Part shown: piece by piece, positions 9,928-17,744 of the stretch
How positions within the stretch are numbered: position 1 is the stretch's first letter
Layout: the number at the start of each line of letters is the position of its first letter
NCBI RefSeq assembly: GCF_013248965.1
Contig: NZ_JABRVQ010000003.1
Span: 124,001 to 188,000, forward strand
From: Psychrobacter okhotskensis
Lineage (GTDB): Bacteria > Pseudomonadota > Gammaproteobacteria > Pseudomonadales > Moraxellaceae
Direction: 5' to 3'
Length of the DNA: 64,000 nt
Translations under genes and position numbers: made by a program
Notes under the pieces: model-generated
What the model saw: only the letters and a program-made list of their open reading frames with translations
Database searches by the model: none
What the model was told of the DNA's origin: nothing

Positions 9928-10446
9928 ATGAAACTAAATCCTGTGACCGAAAAATTTATCTTACATTGGGGTGAAATGGGCTCACAGTGGGGTGTCAATC
10001 GCACTATGTCACAGATTCATGCATTGCTTTATATCATCGGTAAGCCGCTCAATGCGGAAGAGATTACCGAGACGCTTGGCGTTGCGCGCTCTAATGTCTC
10101 AAACAGTATTAAAGAGCTACAAAACTGGGGGCTAGTACAGAAAGTATCGATATTGGGCGATCGTCGCGATCATTTTACGACTAATACCGACGTTTGGGAG
10201 TTGGCACGTATTATCGTCGTTGAGCGTCAAAAACGTGAGCTTGAGCCAACGGTGCAGTTCTTACAAGAACTTATGGACAGTCCTGAATTTGAGCATGAAA
10301 ATAGCGAAGTAAAAGCGCGGATAAAGGATACCCAAGAGTTCGTCAACACGCTGACCACATGGTCGTCTGAGATGCTGAAGCTACCCACAAGTATCCTTAA
10401 AAAAGTCCTCAAATTGGGCGCGAGTATTAAAAAGGTTTTACGTTAA
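9928..10446 (+). CDS. GbsR/MarR-type transcriptional regulator
   Basis: Winged-helix DNA-binding protein of 172 residues. The N-terminus, KFILHWGEMGSQWGVNRTMSQIHALLYI, is typical of GbsR-family regulators (a MarR-like group that includes the choline sensor GbsR of Bacillus). The recognition helix region is EITETLGVARSNVSNSIKEL (about 51-70), and the wing contains LGDRRDHF. The C-terminal half is helical and probably dimerises. Its position just upstream of a fatty-acid desaturase, with the same 20-bp motif before its own gene and before both desaturases, suggests it autoregulates and controls membrane-lipid unsaturation. Ligand and targets are not visible in the sequence. Confidence 0.82.
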   Translation: MKLNPVTEKFILHWGEMGSQWGVNRTMSQIHALLYIIGKPLNAEEITETLGVARSNVSNSIKELQNWGLVQKVSILGDRRDHFTTNTDVWELARIIVVERQKRELEPTVQFLQELMDSPEFEHENSEVKARIKDTQEFVNTLTTWSSEMLKLPTSILKKVLKLGASIKKVLR

Positions 10447-10486
10447 TAGTAAGCTGTATGATTTAAAATAAAAAATTTGCGATATA

Positions 10487-10506
10487 ATTTCTGTTTAAAC
10501 AGAAAT
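10487..10506. promoter_or_regulatory. Candidate operator, site 2 (perfect palindrome before desaturase A)
   Basis: ATTTCTGTTTAAACAGAAAT is a perfect 20-bp palindrome, 22 bp when the flanking A and T are counted (10486-10507). It overlaps a TATAAT hexamer (10483-10488), so occupancy would block a promoter -10 element. It ends 57 bases before the first ATG of desaturase A. Its arms match sites 1 and 3. Confidence 0.6.
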
Positions 10507-10563
10507 TAATGTAATAAAAATAATTTTTAGTCAAGCTTTAATGACAATAGCAACGACAAATGG

Positions 10564-11526
10564 ATGTGTAAAATGACAGTCAATCAAACACACGCGAATA
10601 AAGAGCAAGTCATTAAAAAGGCTATTGCTTCAATCGAGTGGCAAGACTTGCGTCAGTTAACGCGCGGTCAAATCGCTTACAATGTTATTTTGCCATATCC
10701 GTTCTTACTACTGTCTTGGTGGTTCGCCAGCCAATCATGGTATGTACTGGCATGCGGCGCTTCTTATTTGTTTTTTGCTGCTGCATTCCGTCAAGCGCAC
10801 GATGGCTATCATCATAGTTTGGGGACAGGTAAGCGTACGACCACTGCCATATTATTATTGCTTAGCGTACTATTAATGACCAGCTTGCACAGCATTCGAG
10901 CCACGCACATGGCACATCATCGTGATCCGCTGGGCGATAGTGATATTGAAGGCAGTCTGGCAAATGTGTCATGGTGGCAAGCACTGCTCGGCGGGATAAC
11001 TTATCGGCTCGCTATCTATCGGCAAGGACTGCGTTTAAGCAGCCGTCGCAATCAAAGCTTGGCTTGGCTAGAATTTGGCTTGATTGCTTTAGTCGTCTTG
11101 GTTGCCCTCGTACTGACCGTATTTACTGTCGCTGTTCCTGCTTTGACCATGTTAGCGCAAGTATTGATATACCACATATTGACCATGATGTTGGCCAATG
11201 CTAGCGTTGGCATCATTGCTGTGTGGGGCGTGCACCATGATTGTGATGAGACAATCGCTCGCACCGAGCGTAATCCAGTGGTCAATTTACTAACTTTTAA
11301 CCTGTTATATCACGCAGAGCACCATTTTTTCCCTGCTGTACCATCCAACCATTTACCTGAATTAGCCAAGCGTTTAGATGAGGCAGCGCCACACTTGACC
11401 AAAGCGCATGTATTGCCAAATACCGCTGTTGCGATGGACTTTATTAATCATCGTTGGAACAAATTAAAGAATAAATCTCAAAATAGTAATGATAGTGACT
11501 GTCCTATTCGTAAGCGTTTTGCTTAA
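10564..11526 (+). CDS. Fatty acid desaturase A
   Basis: Integral-membrane di-iron desaturase of the FA_desaturase family. The three histidine boxes are HDGYHH (79-84), HMAHH (115-119) and HAEHH (250-254), with an additional VHHDCD (223-228). About four hydrophobic segments surround them (about 41-75, 94-110, 170-215). At 320 residues it is a compact desaturase. The substrate (acyl-lipid or acyl-CoA, or a sterol- or carotenoid-like compound) cannot be told from sequence. Either ATG 10564 or 10573 could be the start; neither has a strong Shine-Dalgarno. It is paralogous to the protein at 13788-14645, sharing the opening IEWQDLRQL and NLLTFNLLYH around the third box. Likely regulated through the palindrome at 10487. 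Confidence 0.85.
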   Translation: MCKMTVNQTHANKEQVIKKAIASIEWQDLRQLTRGQIAYNVILPYPFLLLSWWFASQSWYVLACGASYLFFAAAFRQAHDGYHHSLGTGKRTTTAILLLLSVLLMTSLHSIRATHMAHHRDPLGDSDIEGSLANVSWWQALLGGITYRLAIYRQGLRLSSRRNQSLAWLEFGLIALVVLVALVLTVFTVAVPALTMLAQVLIYHILTMMLANASVGIIAVWGVHHDCDETIARTERNPVVNLLTFNLLYHAEHHFFPAVPSNHLPELAKRLDEAAPHLTKAHVLPNTAVAMDFINHRWNKLKNKSQNSNDSDCPIRKRFA

Positions 11527-11553
11527 TCAGTAGGCTAAATAAAATCAAGATAC

Positions 11554-11573
11554 TTATCCACCAATTATCCACA
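11554..11573 (+). other. Two tandem DnaA-box-like 9-mers
   Basis: TTATCCACC (11554-11562, 8 of 9) and TTATCCACA (11565-11573, 9 of 9 to the DnaA box) are in the same direction, 11 bases apart. No dnaA gene or AT-rich unwinding cluster accompanies them. They may be chance matches or a DnaA titration or regulatory site. Confidence 0.3.
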
Positions 11574-11643
11574 GGAATTTCATTGGCTTTGGCAACGCCA
11601 TATTTATACTTAATTAACAACGAATGTTAATAGGATAAATAGA

Positions 11644-12144
11644 ATGAAAAGGAATAATGAGTTAGGTGTGTATCCTTATCTACAAGTGATTATTTTGTTT
11701 GCAGGGCTTGGTAGTATGATTGGTGGATTGATTGCAGAGCTGGCTCTATTGTTCATTTTTAGGAATGCGGATTTTGCGCAGATTGGTTATCAGCCATTGC
11801 TATATGTTGGTCTGCTTGGTTTTATTCCTGCTTTATTAACGGGTGTTATCGTCGCTTATAAGAATATATGGCGCGGTGATCATAAGAGTCTACGCACGAC
11901 ATTTTTGATTGGGTTTATAACGTCAGCAGGTTATATGGGTGCAATCGTCTTATATTTAGGCATAAACTCATTGATAGAGGTTGGCGTGCTACTGGCCTTT
12001 ATGATTGGTATAGGACTATTTGGCGCTATCAATGCAGCTATCGCTGGCTGTATTGCTTTACCAAAAGCATGTAAAAGTCGTTTTGATATAAAAGTTAAAA
12101 AAGAAGACGATGACTATAGCGAATTAAGTTTTACTAAACGATAA
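11644..12144 (+). CDS. Four-helix membrane protein A, unknown function
   Basis: A small integral membrane protein (166 residues) with four predicted helices (about 11-35, 48-70, 86-108, 117-140) and a charged cytosolic tail rich in Lys, Asp and Glu. No enzyme motif was seen. The fourth helix and exit, AAIAGCIALPKACK, resemble the end of the protein at 13217-13672 (VITGLIALPKHK). The two proteins are similar in size and topology, so they look like paralogues. It lies between desaturase A and the YfcH-like gene; the 23-base gap to the latter suggests cotranscription. A role in membrane adaptation is only suggested by the neighbourhood. Confidence 0.65.
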   Translation: MKRNNELGVYPYLQVIILFAGLGSMIGGLIAELALLFIFRNADFAQIGYQPLLYVGLLGFIPALLTGVIVAYKNIWRGDHKSLRTTFLIGFITSAGYMGAIVLYLGINSLIEVGVLLAFMIGIGLFGAINAAIAGCIALPKACKSRFDIKVKKEDDDYSELSFTKR

Positions 12145-12167
12145 GCAAGAAATATAGGGAATAGGAC

Positions 12168-13133
12168 ATGAATATTTTAATCAGTGGTGGCTCAGGATTT
12201 TTAGGCAGTGCCTTTAGCGATGAGATTATGGCGCGTTACCGTGCCCAAAATAAAGCGCTGCACATTACTTGGCTGACGCGTGATAGCAGCCAAGCCCATC
12301 CGAATGATATCGACATGATGACTTATGATGAGCTGGCGAGTTCGGATAAAAGCTTTGATGTTATCTTAAACCTAGCAGGCGCAGGCATTGCTGACTCGCG
12401 CTGGAGCGATGCGCGCAAAGAGCAGTTGCTCGCCAGCCGTATCAAGCCTACCGAATCCTTATTGGCATTTATTAAGCGCACCAGTATTAAGCCCAAGCTA
12501 ATGGTCAGCGGCTCTGCGATTGGCTGGTATGGCGCACAAGGCGATAAACCTCTTACCGAAAGCAGTGGTTTTGAAACTGATTTTGCCCATCAATTATGTC
12601 ATGAATGGGAGCAGTTAGCGCTCAAAGCCACTGAACATGGCGTGCCTGTGGCTATCGTGCGTACGGGTGTGGTTATCCATCCTGATGGCGGGATGCTCGG
12701 TAAGTTATTAACCCCATTTAAAATGGGTGTCGGCGGACAGTTGGGTGATGGCAAACAAATCATGAGCTGGATCAGCCGTGAAGACTGGGTTGGGGCAGTG
12801 ATATTCATCATTGAAAAGTATCTTGCTAATTATGCGGACACTCAGACTACCGATGAGCACTCGTTAGAAACTATCAATGATACGCCAGTGCTGGTTTATA
12901 ACCTCACTGCGCCTAATCCAGTGACCAATCATACTTTTACCAAAACGCTTGGAGCATGGCTACACCGGCCCACCTTTTTTACTTTACCCAATTTTCTGCT
13001 TAAGCTAATATTTGGTGAGATGTCGACGCTACTAATAGATGGACAAAAGGTATTGCCTCAAGCATTACAGGACGCAGGTTATGATTTTAAACAGCCAACA
13101 CTGAAGCAAGCTTTAGAAGAGCAGAGTTCGTAA
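12168..13133 (+). CDS. YfcH-like NAD(P)-dependent epimerase (TIGR01777 family)
   Basis: Extended short-chain dehydrogenase/reductase of the TIGR01777 (YfcH/SulA-homologue) family. The N-terminal nucleotide-binding motif is ILISGGSGFLGSAF. The family signature SGSAIGWYGAQGD contains the catalytic-type Tyr, with LNLAGAGIAD and the substrate-domain stretch ISREDWVGAVIFI. Length 321 is about 20 more than E. coli YfcH. Substrates of this family are unknown. AATAGGACATG gives a plausible ribosome site. It sits between the two four-helix membrane proteins inside the desaturase cluster, with two parS-like palindromes directly after its stop. Confidence 0.85.
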   Translation: MNILISGGSGFLGSAFSDEIMARYRAQNKALHITWLTRDSSQAHPNDIDMMTYDELASSDKSFDVILNLAGAGIADSRWSDARKEQLLASRIKPTESLLAFIKRTSIKPKLMVSGSAIGWYGAQGDKPLTESSGFETDFAHQLCHEWEQLALKATEHGVPVAIVRTGVVIHPDGGMLGKLLTPFKMGVGGQLGDGKQIMSWISREDWVGAVIFIIEKYLANYADTQTTDEHSLETINDTPVLVYNLTAPNPVTNHTFTKTLGAWLHRPTFFTLPNFLLKLIFGEMSTLLIDGQKVLPQALQDAGYDFKQPTLKQALEEQSS

Positions 13134-13146
13134 ATCATTAAGCGAC

Positions 13147-13162
13147 TGTTTCATGTGAAACA
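13147..13162. other. parS-like palindrome 2
   Basis: TGTTTCATGTGAAACA differs from the ParB consensus only in having CATG for CACG at the centre. It lies 14 bases after the stop of the YfcH-like gene. It could be a lower-affinity ParB site or an unrelated repeated operator. Confidence 0.45.
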
Positions 13163-13185
13163 TCATTATTATTTACATGATGCTT

Positions 13186-13201
13186 TGTTTCATGTGAAAC
13201 C
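13186..13201. other. parS-like palindrome 3
   Basis: TGTTTCATGTGAAACC repeats the previous site with one end mismatch. Its centre lies 39 bases after that of site 2. The pair occupies the 83-base gap between the YfcH-like gene and the next membrane protein. Confidence 0.45.
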
Positions 13202-13216
13202 TAAATAGAGGTGTGT

Positions 13217-13672
13217 ATGAGTGATATTGAGATTAGCGCTACAGCCACAGCATCCAGCTATCCTAAAGCTAAGGTAATAGGAACTTATGGATTGTTGGGA
13301 GGTGCGATAGGTGGTCTGATTGTCTGCTTATATATGATTGTGATGCTTGTAATTGACGGTAATATTTTTAGGCAAGAGTTAACAGATATTTTCAAAATGC
13401 TATTAGCTTCTATTGTAGGCGGATTCTTTTTTGGTTTGCTCCCTACGTTAGTAGCTGGATTAACTATATGTAAGTTGAAGATAGTCTTTGACTCCATACT
13501 AAAAATAGTACCGTTATTCTTCATTGGATTCTTTAGTACTTTTATATTTTCAGTTTGGATTATAGCAACAGATGTTTTTTTAGAGAAAATAATATTTGGA
13601 TTGGTTCTTAGCTTGATAGGTGGAGCCAGCGCTGTGATTACAGGTCTTATCGCATTACCTAAACACAAATAA
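13217..13672 (+). CDS. Four-helix membrane protein B, unknown function
   Basis: A 151-residue protein with four hydrophobic segments (about 21-45, 60-85, 95-118, 123-146) and an exit ending ALPKHK. Similar length, topology and C-terminal motif to the protein at 11644 make it a probable paralogue. Its coding sequence is notably more AT-rich than its neighbours. The frame extends to a GTG at 13211, but AGAGGT sits at good distance from the ATG at 13217, which was chosen. It directly precedes desaturase B. No catalytic motif was seen. Confidence 0.65.
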   Translation: MSDIEISATATASSYPKAKVIGTYGLLGGAIGGLIVCLYMIVMLVIDGNIFRQELTDIFKMLLASIVGGFFFGLLPTLVAGLTICKLKIVFDSILKIVPLFFIGFFSTFIFSVWIIATDVFLEKIIFGLVLSLIGGASAVITGLIALPKHK

Positions 13673-13685
13673 AATTTAACTTTAA

Positions 13686-13705
13686 ATTTCATTATTGACA
13701 GAAAT
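13686..13705. promoter_or_regulatory. Candidate operator, site 3 (before desaturase B)
   Basis: The same 20-mer as at 9841-9860, extending to a 23-base identity (13686-13708). It ends 82 bases before the ATG of desaturase B. A TTGACA hexamer is embedded at 13695-13700. Such identity between two spacers 3.8 kb apart suggests a conserved operator. Confidence 0.55.
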
Positions 13706-13787
13706 AAAGTAAATTAAAACAGCCGATTAAATTAAGTGGTCGCGCCAGCAAGACAGCTACTGCTTATCACCAAGTAAGGAGAACATC

Positions 13788-14645
13788 ATGCGTCATCCTT
13801 CGTTAGCCAATATTGAATGGCAAGATTTGCGACAGCTTAGTCTTGGCGAGACTGTTTATAATATTTTCTTATCTTTACCTTTTTTATTATTGTCATGGTG
13901 GAGCGCGTGGCAAGGCTGGTGGTTACTTGCGCTTGTGGCGACTTTTTTCTTTTTTACTGCCGCACTGAGACAAGCCCATGATTGTTATCATCGAACGTTG
14001 GGAGTAGGGAAGCTTGCTACTGAAACCATGCTGTTTTTTCTCAGTATCACCATGCTCTGTAGCACGCATGCTATTCGGCACACACATCTCAATCATCATA
14101 GAGATCCACTTGGAGACAGCGATGTCGAGGGTAATTGGGCTTGTCTGCCTTGGTATCAGGCGATATTAGGCGGTTGTATTTTTTCAATTATGATTCAGTG
14201 GTTTGGCCTGACGCATGGCAGCCGTCGTAATCGTATTCTGGTTGCTTGTGATATGTTGCTCATTTTCGCAGTGATTGCCACCGCTTTTATCACGATGCAT
14301 CCAGTATTGGTGTATCACGTATTGGTGATGATATTGGCCAATACGATGGTAGGATTCTTTGCAGTATGGAGCGTCCATCATGGTTGTGATGACGTGATAT
14401 ATGCGCGCAGTGAGCGTCATCCATTGATTAATTTACTGACTTTTAACTTACTCTATCACATCGAGCATCACTTATTCCCAGCGGTGCCAACCAATCATTT
14501 ACCGGTACTGGCCAAGCGCTTAGATGCTACCGCTCCGCAGTGGACGCAGCAGCCAGTCATTCCTCTTTTAGCCCCAGCCAATCAGTATCAAGAATCTAGG
14601 GTGACTGAAAAATCCAATGCCCATTCGCATCACTTTGATGTTTAG
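13788..14645 (+). CDS. Fatty acid desaturase B
   Basis: Second membrane di-iron desaturase, 285 residues. The histidine boxes are HDCYH (64-68), HTHLNHH (98-104) and HIEHH near residue 225, plus VHHGCDD. The first box has Arg after its second His where desaturase A has a further His. It shares IEWQDLRQL, FLLLSWW, HHRDPLGDSD and NLLTFNLLYH with desaturase A, so the two are paralogues, and it lacks A's N-terminal extension. AAGGAGA precedes the ATG at ideal spacing. It is likely controlled through the motif at 13686. The C-terminus is rich in His, Ser and Asn and carries no motif. Confidence 0.87.
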   Translation: MRHPSLANIEWQDLRQLSLGETVYNIFLSLPFLLLSWWSAWQGWWLLALVATFFFFTAALRQAHDCYHRTLGVGKLATETMLFFLSITMLCSTHAIRHTHLNHHRDPLGDSDVEGNWACLPWYQAILGGCIFSIMIQWFGLTHGSRRNRILVACDMLLIFAVIATAFITMHPVLVYHVLVMILANTMVGFFAVWSVHHGCDDVIYARSERHPLINLLTFNLLYHIEHHLFPAVPTNHLPVLAKRLDATAPQWTQQPVIPLLAPANQYQESRVTEKSNAHSHHFDV

Positions 14646-14756
14646 CTATAGTCGTTTCAATATAATTTGGATACAAGGAAGGCGAGTGAAAGTACTACAA
14701 ATAGTAGACTAAGCGAGCCTGACACCGTATCTGATTTATATAGGATTGACTATATC
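14646..14756. repeat. Imperfect palindromic intergenic element, about 110 bp
   Basis: The ends (CTATAGTC at left, GACTATAT at right) are inverted over roughly 29 bases with about 20 matches, each arm finishing with GGATAC or GTATCTG. The middle carries CTACAAATAGTAG, a small hairpin. It fills the gap between desaturase B and the next gene. The form resembles a non-autonomous dispersed element; no second full copy is in this window. Confidence 0.5.
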
Positions 14757-14776
14757 ACTCAGAAAGGAGTCATAAG

Positions 14777-15238
14777 ATGATTATTCAAAATCATATCAAC
14801 AGTTATAGAGAGCAAGCGAATTTGTCCATTACCATGTACTACGATGATGCGTGCGTGATATGCAGCACCGAGGCGCATAATATGCAAGTGCGTCAGCCGG
14901 AGAAGATACGCTTAGTTCCTGTGAAAGAGGGGCTTGATAATTTAGCCGCCGCAGGATTTAGCCGTGAGGATGCGATGACTTATATGTGTGTGCAAGACAG
15001 CTACGATAACTGGTATACGCACATGGATGCCGTACGACTGCTCTACAGAACGGGCGGCGTGAAATGGTCACCCTTGTTATTTTTGCCAGTGGTCAAACAA
15101 CTGGGTGACTTTGTTTATCCGTATGTCGCGCGCAATCGTTATAGAATTCCGAATTGGGTGACCAAGTTGGTCTATGGTAAAGCAGTGATGCAAGCCTGTG
15201 ACAATGGCATTTGCAAAATTGCACCAGATAAACGTTAA
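14777..15238 (+). CDS. DCC-family thiol-disulphide oxidoreductase-like protein (DUF393)
   Basis: A small soluble protein (153 residues) of the DCC/YuxK family. The defining motif near the N-terminus is YYDDACVIC, the D-x-x-C-x-x-C arrangement of the family, in a thioredoxin-like context. The conserved middle (VRLLYRTGGVKW) and C-terminal part follow the family pattern. A redox role is predicted for this family but not established. AGAAAGGAG gives a strong ribosome site for the ATG at 14777. It is a separate unit, flanked upstream by a palindromic repeat and followed by a metallophosphoesterase after 148 bases. Confidence 0.8.
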   Translation: MIIQNHINSYREQANLSITMYYDDACVICSTEAHNMQVRQPEKIRLVPVKEGLDNLAAAGFSREDAMTYMCVQDSYDNWYTHMDAVRLLYRTGGVKWSPLLFLPVVKQLGDFVYPYVARNRYRIPNWVTKLVYGKAVMQACDNGICKIAPDKR

Positions 15239-15386
15239 AGGGCTTTTATTGGCCACTATTTAGTTTTGTGGCAATAGCACTTTAGAGGCAAAGCATATGA
15301 AGTTTTTGTGGAAAAAAAGACAATACATTCAGAGCATCCAGCTTTTGACGTAAGATAGCGTTATCTCTATCTGATTAGACCTTACT

Positions 15387-16460
15387 ATGTGGTTCTTCAT
15401 CGTTTTTACTCAGTTGCTAGCTGTTATGACCAGCGTTCTTATTTGCTGGTTTGTAAAGCCAAAAACTACTGCTGCAAAAGCTGCACTGGTAGCAGCTGTC
15501 TTTGTTATTAATAATAGTGCTCTCATTTATGGTTTGACTGAGTTTTGGGGTGAGCGCTTTCATGTCTATCTAGTCGTCAGTATTTTGCAAGGTTTTATGC
15601 TTTATGCTGGTCTGATAACGGCTGCGGTGGCGCTACTCGTTTATCAGCTTTTTAAGCGAAAATCTCGTCCAATACTCTTGCGTACCTTTGCCATTAAAGT
15701 TTATGTCGCCATTGTTAGCTTAGCGGTATTTAATGCTTATTCGCCCGTCGTACATCGTTTAACAGTCACTATAGATAAGCCGCTGGCTAAACCAATGGAT
15801 ATCGCGCTTGTCTCTGATACGCATCTGGGCAGATGGTTTGGCAATCGACAGATAAAGAAAATGGTAAGCCTTATCGATGCGCAACATCCTGATGTCGTGG
15901 TTATCGCTGGCGACATTATGAATGATAATACCATTGCTTACAATAATACGAATATGCAAGAGCAGCTATCAAAGTTAAAGGCACCGCTTGGCGTTTATGC
16001 GACTTTAGGTAATCACGATTATTTCGGTTATGACCAACAGATCACTGAGGCGGTGGAAGAGGCTGGCATCAAAGCGCTTGATAATGAGAGTGTGCTATTA
16101 AATGACTCAGTATGGCTGGTGGGGCGCTCAGATGACATCGATCGTACCAGACTGTCAGCTGAGGAGTTATTAACGCAAGTACAGACAGACAAACCAGTGC
16201 TATTTTTAGAACATCGTCCTAGCGCGATGGATGAGGTCAGCACCCTGCCAGTTGACTTGCATCTGTCTGGGCATACCCATGGCGGGCAGATATTCCCGTT
16301 AACGATATTGATGGATTGGTTGACACCGTTAAACTATGGCAGCAAAAAAATAGCCGATACGCAGTTTTTGGTGACCTCTGGTTATGGCATCGGTCCCGTA
16401 CCATTTAGACTGGGTACGCGTTCTGAGGTTTGGATAATTACGTTGCAGTCTGGTGTATGA
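15387..16460 (+). CDS. Membrane-anchored metallophosphoesterase (YaeI/YkuE-like), copy 1
   Basis: Calcineurin-like phosphoesterase, 357 residues. Three to four N-terminal membrane helices (about 3-22, 33-50, 60-85, 103-120) are followed by a catalytic domain. Metal ligands are visible: Asp144 and His146 in SDTHLG, Asp176 in AGDIMND, Asn209 and His210 in GNHDYFG, and the two His of SGHTHGGQ. Relatives YkuE and LpxG/LpxH-like enzymes act on membrane lipids or UDP-sugars; the substrate here is unknown. No clear Shine-Dalgarno. A strong terminator follows at 16496. A paralogue lies directly downstream. Confidence 0.85.
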   Translation: MWFFIVFTQLLAVMTSVLICWFVKPKTTAAKAALVAAVFVINNSALIYGLTEFWGERFHVYLVVSILQGFMLYAGLITAAVALLVYQLFKRKSRPILLRTFAIKVYVAIVSLAVFNAYSPVVHRLTVTIDKPLAKPMDIALVSDTHLGRWFGNRQIKKMVSLIDAQHPDVVVIAGDIMNDNTIAYNNTNMQEQLSKLKAPLGVYATLGNHDYFGYDQQITEAVEEAGIKALDNESVLLNDSVWLVGRSDDIDRTRLSAEELLTQVQTDKPVLFLEHRPSAMDEVSTLPVDLHLSGHTHGGQIFPLTILMDWLTPLNYGSKKIADTQFLVTSGYGIGPVPFRLGTRSEVWIITLQSGV

Positions 16461-16495
16461 GCTATTTAAATAAATAGTGTTGCCCTTATGATAAA

Positions 16496-16530
16496 GCCTC
16501 TACCATATCTAAATGGTAGAGGCTTTTATT
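16496..16530 (+). terminator. Rho-independent terminator after metallophosphoesterase 1
   Basis: GCCTCTACCAT and ATGGTAGAGGC pair perfectly over 11 bp around a 6-base loop, followed by TTTTATT. Confidence 0.85.
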
Positions 16531-16616
16531 TGCTGCTAGGCTGGTTAATAGCTACTTTGCTTGTCTGGTTAGCTAAAAACATACTGCATTGACGCCGTCA
16601 TACTCAGGGATTCTTC

Positions 16617-17744
16617 ATGCGCTACGCATTTTTCATTACCATTTTTGCGCTATTGCAGCTCTTTAGTGTCGGCGCTGCTCTAAGCGTGTAATGGTGGTTA
16701 CAACCTTGGCAGACAGCAGGTTTGCAAACTTCGGTATGGGTCATCATATTTGTTATTACTAATGCTTTGCTGCTACTCAGTGTCAATAGAGCATTTGCCA
16801 ATAGCTATCGCTGGATCAGTGGTTGGATGTTGGCCATGCACTTTATGCTATTGACGGCTTTAGTTACCAGCCTATTTTATGGTGGCTATTGGCTAATCAC
16901 ATTGCTAACCGGTGATGTGCTGGCTACATCGGCTACCGTCGATTTTGGGTTGCGCATATTGGCATTGGCAGTATTTATCGGGTTATTTGTTTATGCTCTA
17001 TACAGCGCTTATGCGCCTGTGGTGCGTGAGTTATCTATTGATATTGATAAGCCTTTGGCCAAGCCGCTACGTATTGCGGTCGCTAGCGATTTGCATATCG
17101 GGAGATTGTTTGGGATTGGCGCAATAGATAGGCTGCATCGTCTTATTGTGCAGCATAAAGCAGACATATTGCTGATGCCAGGCGATATCATGGATGACAA
17201 TATACAGGCATTTACCACATATAAAATGGCAGAAAACTTGGCTGAGTTATGCAAAAGCCTGCCGTATGGGGTCTATGCAACTTTAGGCAATCATGATTTG
17301 TACGGGCACGAGCAGCCAATTGTCCAAGCGTTGCGTGCTGCTGGCGTGCAGTTGTTAAATGACGAAGTCATACGCCTCACGCACCAAGGGCAAGCGTTTT
17401 GGTTGATGGGACGCTTCGACAATCATAAGCGTCAGCGCGTCCCGACGACTGAGCTACTGGCGCAGGTCAATAGCGCTGAGCCGCTGATATTGTTAGACCA
17501 CAGACCAAGTGATATTGCTGAGCACAGCCAAATGCCGATTGATTTGCAGCTCTCTGGGCATACCCATAACGGTCAGATATTCCCCGCCAACTTCATTGTC
17601 AGTGCCATCAACCGCTTGGGTTATGGCTATGAGGTTATCAATGACAGTCACTTTGTGGTGTCATCTGGTTACGGCTTTTGGGGCATTCCGTTTCGACTGG
17701 GCTCGCGCTCAGAGATTTGGCTCATCACCCTCACTGGTCAGTAG
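16617..17744 (+). pseudogene. Metallophosphoesterase copy 2 with in-frame stop near the N-terminus
   Basis: Paralogue of the preceding enzyme. Reading from the ATG at 16617 gives MRYAFFITIFALLQLFSVG and then an in-frame TAA at 16689-16691. The same frame then runs unbroken to 17744. The residues on both sides of the stop align with the N-terminal helix of copy 1, so the stop interrupts the ancestral gene. Downstream of it all metal-binding motifs are intact (SDLHIGR, PGDIMDD, GNHDLYG, SGHTHNGQ). A shortened protein (340 residues) could start at the TTG at 16722 with a shorter first helix. It may therefore be a recent pseudogene, a functional truncation, or a sequencing error. The last 36 bases overlap the convergent esterase gene. 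Confidence 0.7.

Noticed and set aside
11554..11573. A replication origin
   Set aside because: Only two boxes, no dnaA, dnaN or AT-rich unwinding region nearby.
13285..13692. 135-codon minus-strand ORF
   Set aside because: Antisense of the four-helix membrane protein; composition reflects hydrophobic codons on the other strand.
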